Both the position numbers and the translations under genes were made by a program. DNA of 37,755 bases from Acidimicrobiales bacterium (GTDB lineage Bacteria; Actinomycetota; Acidimicrobiia; Acidimicrobiales; Iamiaceae). The notes under the pieces are model-generated. The model worked only from the letters and a program-made list of their open reading frames with translations, did no database searches and was not told the DNA's origin. The stretch covers positions 1-37,755 of the forward strand of contig JAAZBK010000305.1 of the NCBI GenBank assembly GCA_012513855.1, read 5' to 3'. This document shows, in pieces, positions 34,742-37,755 of this stretch (positions are counted from its first letter, which is position 1; every line of letters starts with the position of its first letter).

Positions 34742-35419
34742 GTGCGCGCCATGGAAGACATCGCGGTGGGTCTCGTTGCGCTTCTGGCTGGAACGGTGTT
34801 CTGCTTCAGCGGGTACCGGGCCTTCCGCCTGGTCATCCCCATCTGGGGTGCTTTCGTGGGGTTCAGCCTCGGGGCCGGTGTGGTCGCCGCTCTCACCGGC
34901 GACGCCCTGCTGGCCAAACCGGTGGGTTGGCTGGTCGGCTTCTTCGTCGCCCTGGTCTTCGCCGGGTTGGCATACCTGTACTACGAGGTCGCCATCACCT
35001 TGAGCATGGGCTCGCTCGGATTCGCGGCGGGAGCGTCGCTCATGGTCGCCCTCGGCGTGAGCTGGAACTGGCTCGTGGCGCTGGTCGGCATCCTGATCGG
35101 GATCGCGGCGGCGGTGCTGGCCATCGTCACCAACCTGCCTCGCATAGTGCTCGTGGTGGTCAGCGCCACCGCCGGTGCCACGGCCATCGTTGGCGGCGCC
35201 ATGCTCCTGGTCGGAGCCCTCGAGACCGCAGACTTCACCAACAAGGCCATCACCGCCCGAATCGAGGACGACTGGTGGTGGTACCTGATCTACCTGTTCC
35301 TGGCCTTGGCGGGGATCGTCTCCCAGGCTCGCTCGAACGCCGAAGCCGACGCCCGGGCGTACTGGGTCGCCACGGGCGGCCACCCGGCAGCCGGTGCGGA
35401 GATCGACGGCCGGGCCTGA
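34742..35419 (+). CDS. DUF4203-like polytopic membrane protein
   Basis: A 225-residue protein of about seven helices with glycine-rich segments (FRLVIPIWGAFVGFSLGAG, AGLAYLYYEVAITLSMGSLGF), resembling TMEM198/DUF4203 proteins. The C-terminal tail is hydrophilic (ARSNAEADARAYWVATGG). The GTG at 34742 has AGGG five bases upstream; an ATG at 34751 is an alternative. It is 53 bases after the CPBP protease gene and probably ends this plus-strand cluster. Function unknown. Confidence 0.78.
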   Translation: MRAMEDIAVGLVALLAGTVFCFSGYRAFRLVIPIWGAFVGFSLGAGVVAALTGDALLAKPVGWLVGFFVALVFAGLAYLYYEVAITLSMGSLGFAAGASLMVALGVSWNWLVALVGILIGIAAAVLAIVTNLPRIVLVVVSATAGATAIVGGAMLLVGALETADFTNKAITARIEDDWWWYLIYLFLALAGIVSQARSNAEADARAYWVATGGHPAAGAEIDGRA

Positions 35420-35525
35420 CCTGAGGCTGCCGCGGCGCACCGATCCCTCGTTTCGGGTGTTCGGTCGAAACGGTGCAGACCGGTAGGGTCGACGTCTTGC
35501 GCGCGTCACCGGTACCCCTCGCCCG

Positions 35526-36188
35526 ATGAGCATCGACCTCAGGGCCGTCCGCCGGGCGTTCGGCAGCTACCGGGGCGCACCCGTGGGGGCCAGGGCCTTC
35601 GTGGCCGCCCGCTACGTGGTGGCCCCCATGGGTCCGATCGCGGCGGAGTTCGAGGGACTCACCGGCACCGTGTTGTCGCTCGGTAGCGGCCTCTCGATGC
35701 TGGAGCGCTACGTGGCCGAGTTGGAGCCGAACCTGCGCTTCGAGGGGGTCGACCTCGATCCGGTGAAGGTCGAGCTGATCGCCCGGACCCACCACCTCAG
35801 CCCCCGTGTGTCGCTGCGCCAGGGCGACGCCACCCAACTCGACGGCCTCACCGGTGGGCGGCTCTACGACGCCGTCCTGGTCTGCGACGCCATGCACCAC
35901 TTCCCCGCCGACGTCCACGCCGACGTGGTCCGTTCGGTGGCCGAGGTGGTCCGCCCGGGCGGCGTGGTGATCATCAAGGACCTCGACCGTGGACCGGCGT
36001 GGAAGTACCACTGGAACCGCATCCACGACCGCATCGTGGCCGGCCCCGAGCCCATCCACTGCCGTCCCCCGGCCGAGATGGCGTCGCTGATGGAGAAGCA
36101 CGGCATGGAGGTCGAGCGGGCCGACCGCATCGACGGACCGCTCACCCCCTACGCCCACTACGTGATCAGAGCCCGCAAGCCCGCCTGA
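35526..36188 (+). CDS. Class I SAM-dependent methyltransferase
   Basis: A 220-residue protein with a Rossmann methyltransferase fold. Motif I is VLSLGSGLSMLERY, the acidic strand-2 end is FEGVDLDPVKVE, motif II LRQGDATQLDG, and VLVCDAMHHFP lies at the usual position of motif IV. The substrate is not evident; the fold is shared by small-molecule methyltransferases. It follows a 106-base gap with its own likely promoter and is the last gene before the low-GC patch. Confidence 0.88.
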   Translation: MSIDLRAVRRAFGSYRGAPVGARAFVAARYVVAPMGPIAAEFEGLTGTVLSLGSGLSMLERYVAELEPNLRFEGVDLDPVKVELIARTHHLSPRVSLRQGDATQLDGLTGGRLYDAVLVCDAMHHFPADVHADVVRSVAEVVRPGGVVIIKDLDRGPAWKYHWNRIHDRIVAGPEPIHCRPPAEMASLMEKHGMEVERADRIDGPLTPYAHYVIRARKPA

Positions 36189-36302
36189 CCAACACGCACA
36201 GGCAGCGCATGCCCAACCGAGACGGGGCACCTACGAGGAGTCTTCACCAGTTGATTGAAGGCGCGGCACATTCCCGCTGCGGATGTGGTAACGATCCTCA
36301 AG

Positions 36303-36722
36303 TCAGTAGCCCGTGGAAAGGTACCAGCCGGTTGTGCCTTGGTCTCGCTCCAGCCGTACGTACGCCGCGAAGTCGCCGGTCTGGTCATAGAAGTGGTAGA
36401 CGATACCGGAAGCGTCGTAGCTTGTTGCTTGTATCCCGTTATACAGACCGTCGGAGTACCTGACATCAACGCAACTTCCATCGGTCAGCACGTCTAAGAC
36501 TCGACCGCGGTAGTGTCCGTCGTCCCCGTACGGATATGCACTCCCGGACGAGCCGCACTGCGGGTCACCCTAGCCTTGTTCCACGCCCCAAGCTGTCGAA
36601 ATTGGATACGTGAACTCATCGTTCAGACCACAGATCGCGCCCGCACGTTGCGGTGTCCATACCAGTGACATACAGCACAAGCAGATCGCGATCACAACTG
36701 ACGCTAGGTTCGGACGTCTCAT
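36303..36722 (-). pseudogene. Small secreted protein gene interrupted by one in-frame TAG
   Basis: Read from ATG 36722, with AGG seven bases upstream, the frame gives a clear signal peptide (RRPN, then the hydrophobic LASVVIAICLCCMSLVW, then TPQRAGA) and ICGLNDEFTYPIST. Codon 51 is TAG (36570-36572). Beyond it the same frame continues to 36303 with compositionally normal sequence (CGSSGSAYPYGDDGHYRG, QTGDFAAYVRLERDQGTTGW). Without the TAG the product would be 139 residues with cysteines before and after the break. It lies 26 bases behind the 279-residue gene in the same direction. Either a recent nonsense mutation, a sequencing error, or readthrough. Its GC content is lower than that of its neighbours. 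Confidence 0.75.
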
Positions 36723-36748
36723 AACACCTGCCTGTGGCACTGATAGTG

Positions 36749-37588
36749 TCAGCGCTGATCTGTTTCAGTCCTAGATCTCTCAATCAGGACACGCCACTCC
36801 GCGGCGGTCACCGAGCGGAGGTTGATTGCCTGATCATCGTGCCGGTTGAAGGTCAACACGGCATGCGAACCATCGGAAGACGCGGATGTAGGATCAGTAT
36901 TGAACGCATATTCCACTTGGGTAGGTCTATCGCCCACGATTACCTCTACCCCGACAAAGTCACCGTCGATGCGACACGAGTAACCCATGAGCTGAGCAGT
37001 CCTCGCTGGTCTCTCGACCCACTGAAACTCTTCTGGGTCTATGGCGTCTACGGTGATATCCGCCACTAATGCGGAAAGCTCAGATGGGGATATCCGCTTT
37101 ACCGAGATTGTAGCCACGATCCGATCCTCTACGGTCCACTCCACCGCAGCTGATCCGTCCGGAAATAGTACGGAGTTGTGAGTGGCTTCGCTTAGCCAAC
37201 CTTCACTCTGCTCAGTCGCATCGAATACAGTCAACTGAGCCATCGTGCCCGCCAGATCCCCGCCTGCATTAACGTACCAACCGGCCACATCGACCGCCTG
37301 TGGCTGAGCCTGCGCTGATGGCAGCTCGTATGCCACTCCGTCTGTACACCGAGTATCATCCACCATGATCGGAGTGACCGAACCGTCCACGTCAGATGAC
37401 GCATGTTCGGCCTTGAGACTGGGTGGTCTTGAAGCAGCCTTCGTGACCGCCGTGTCGGACATGTCATCGGTCAAAATCTGCTCGCCCGGGTCGGATCGAA
37501 GTGAGGTGGTCGCCATCATCCCTGCGAAGAGCAAGAAACCCGCACTGCCGCCGACAACTATCCTGGATAAAGTCTTCTGCTTTATCAC
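36749..37588 (-). CDS. Exported or membrane-anchored hypothetical protein
   Basis: A 279-residue protein with a short positive N-terminus (KQKTLSR) and one hydrophobic segment (about 9-29, IVVGGSAGFLLFAGMMATTS), then an acidic soluble domain. Two cysteines are visible (TRCTDGV and GYSCRIDGD). I do not recognise the family. The GTG start at 37588 has GGAGAGG about six to nine bases upstream. It forms an operon with the TAG-interrupted secreted gene. Base composition is well below the surrounding DNA, which suggests transfer. Confidence 0.78.
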   Translation of the reverse strand: MIKQKTLSRIVVGGSAGFLLFAGMMATTSLRSDPGEQILTDDMSDTAVTKAASRPPSLKAEHASSDVDGSVTPIMVDDTRCTDGVAYELPSAQAQPQAVDVAGWYVNAGGDLAGTMAQLTVFDATEQSEGWLSEATHNSVLFPDGSAAVEWTVEDRIVATISVKRISPSELSALVADITVDAIDPEEFQWVERPARTAQLMGYSCRIDGDFVGVEVIVGDRPTQVEYAFNTDPTSASSDGSHAVLTFNRHDDQAINLRSVTAAEWRVLIERSRTETDQR

Positions 37589-37615
37589 GGACGGTCCTCT
37601 CCAAGACTGGCGGCT

Positions 37616-37644
37616 ACTGTAACACCGGGTCGGGAACTCGGCAA
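37616..37644 (-). promoter_or_regulatory. Candidate sigma-70-type promoter of the low-GC operon
   Basis: On the minus strand TTGCCG (37639-37644) and TACAGT (37616-37621) are spaced by 17 bases, close to the primary sigma consensus. A start about seven bases downstream would give a 5' leader of roughly 20 bases that includes the ribosome-binding site of the gene starting at 37588. Confidence 0.55.
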
Positions 37645-37689
37645 CGGGTCGTGTCGGCGCCTTTGTGACCCTATGAAGTCCAGGGCCAG

Positions 37690-37755
37690 TCAGCCTCCGA
37701 CGATCTCGAAGGGGATCTCCTGGTCGGCGGCGGGGGCGTCGACGATGCTCTTGAC
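37690..37755 (-). CDS. 3' end of a gene cut off by the window edge
   Basis: The last 21 codons and the TGA stop (37690-37692) of a minus-strand gene are visible, ending DQEIPFEIVGG. GC content and codon use return to those of the main chromosome. Too short to assign a family. Confidence 0.55.
   Translation of the reverse strand, partial: VKSIVDAPAADQEIPFEIVGG

Noticed and set aside
36303-36491. A separate 62-residue gene starting at GTG 36491
   Set aside because: No ribosome-binding site precedes it, and the same frame continues upstream through the TAG to a signal peptide, so it is the distal part of one interrupted gene.
1-37755. CRISPR arrays, insertion sequences, prophage or integrase genes
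   Set aside because: No regular direct repeats with spacers and no transposase, integrase or phage structural motifs were seen on either strand.

Overview
The window is GC-rich actinobacterial chromosome. It has GTG and TTG starts, short ATGA/TGATG operon overlaps, an M48 protease HtpX, a LuxR-family ATPase regulator and DUF4436 and Abhydrolase_9 membrane proteins. The gene set would fit the class Acidimicrobiia, but that placement is inference from gene content. I see no CRISPR array, transposase or phage gene.

Layout. (1) 1-2000: two tRNA genes on the minus strand (Met, cut by the window edge; Thr), an SMC/RecF-like ATPase with a degenerate P-loop and a membrane hairpin, and tRNA-Tyr followed by a strong hairpin. 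(2) 2029-6356: YajQ, HtpX and a secreted protein built from two seven-repeat RCC1 propellers. (3) 6564-11279: acetyl-CoA synthetase with a large LuxR regulator 11 bases behind its stop. (4) 11370-13518: a phosphoribosyltransferase and a PAS-GGDEF-degenerate EAL protein whose 3' ends overlap. (5) 13670-25689: a minus-strand respiratory complex I operon in the order nuoA-B-C-D-H-I-J-K-L-M-N followed directly by a MidA/NDUFAF7-type methyltransferase. nuoE, nuoF and nuoG, which encode the NADH-oxidising arm, are absent; their usual place is a 202-base gap of hairpins and repeat-like sequence. (6) 25841-35419: a plus-strand cluster of membrane proteins (DUF2142, pseudokinase-LPG synthase TM fusion, DUF4436, Abhydrolase_9, CPBP protease, DUF4203). 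Within it, three neighbouring genes at 27.5-31.0 kb look truncated and joined to one another, and the third is also frameshifted. (7) 35526-36188: a SAM methyltransferase. (8) about 36230-37630: a patch of clearly lower GC carrying two exported-protein genes, the second interrupted by an in-frame TAG. The window ends in the 3' tail of another minus-strand gene.

How genes work together. The nuo genes make the membrane arm and the quinone-reducing connecting module of complex I. MidA family members are known to methylate an arginine of the NuoD homologue in mitochondria, and that arginine is present in this NuoD. AcsA activates acetate, and the regulator coupled to it may control this or related carbon metabolism. 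The strongest leads are the nuo operon without its NADH module but with midA attached, the scarred gene cluster at 29.5-30.6 kb, and the amber-interrupted secreted protein in the low-GC patch.
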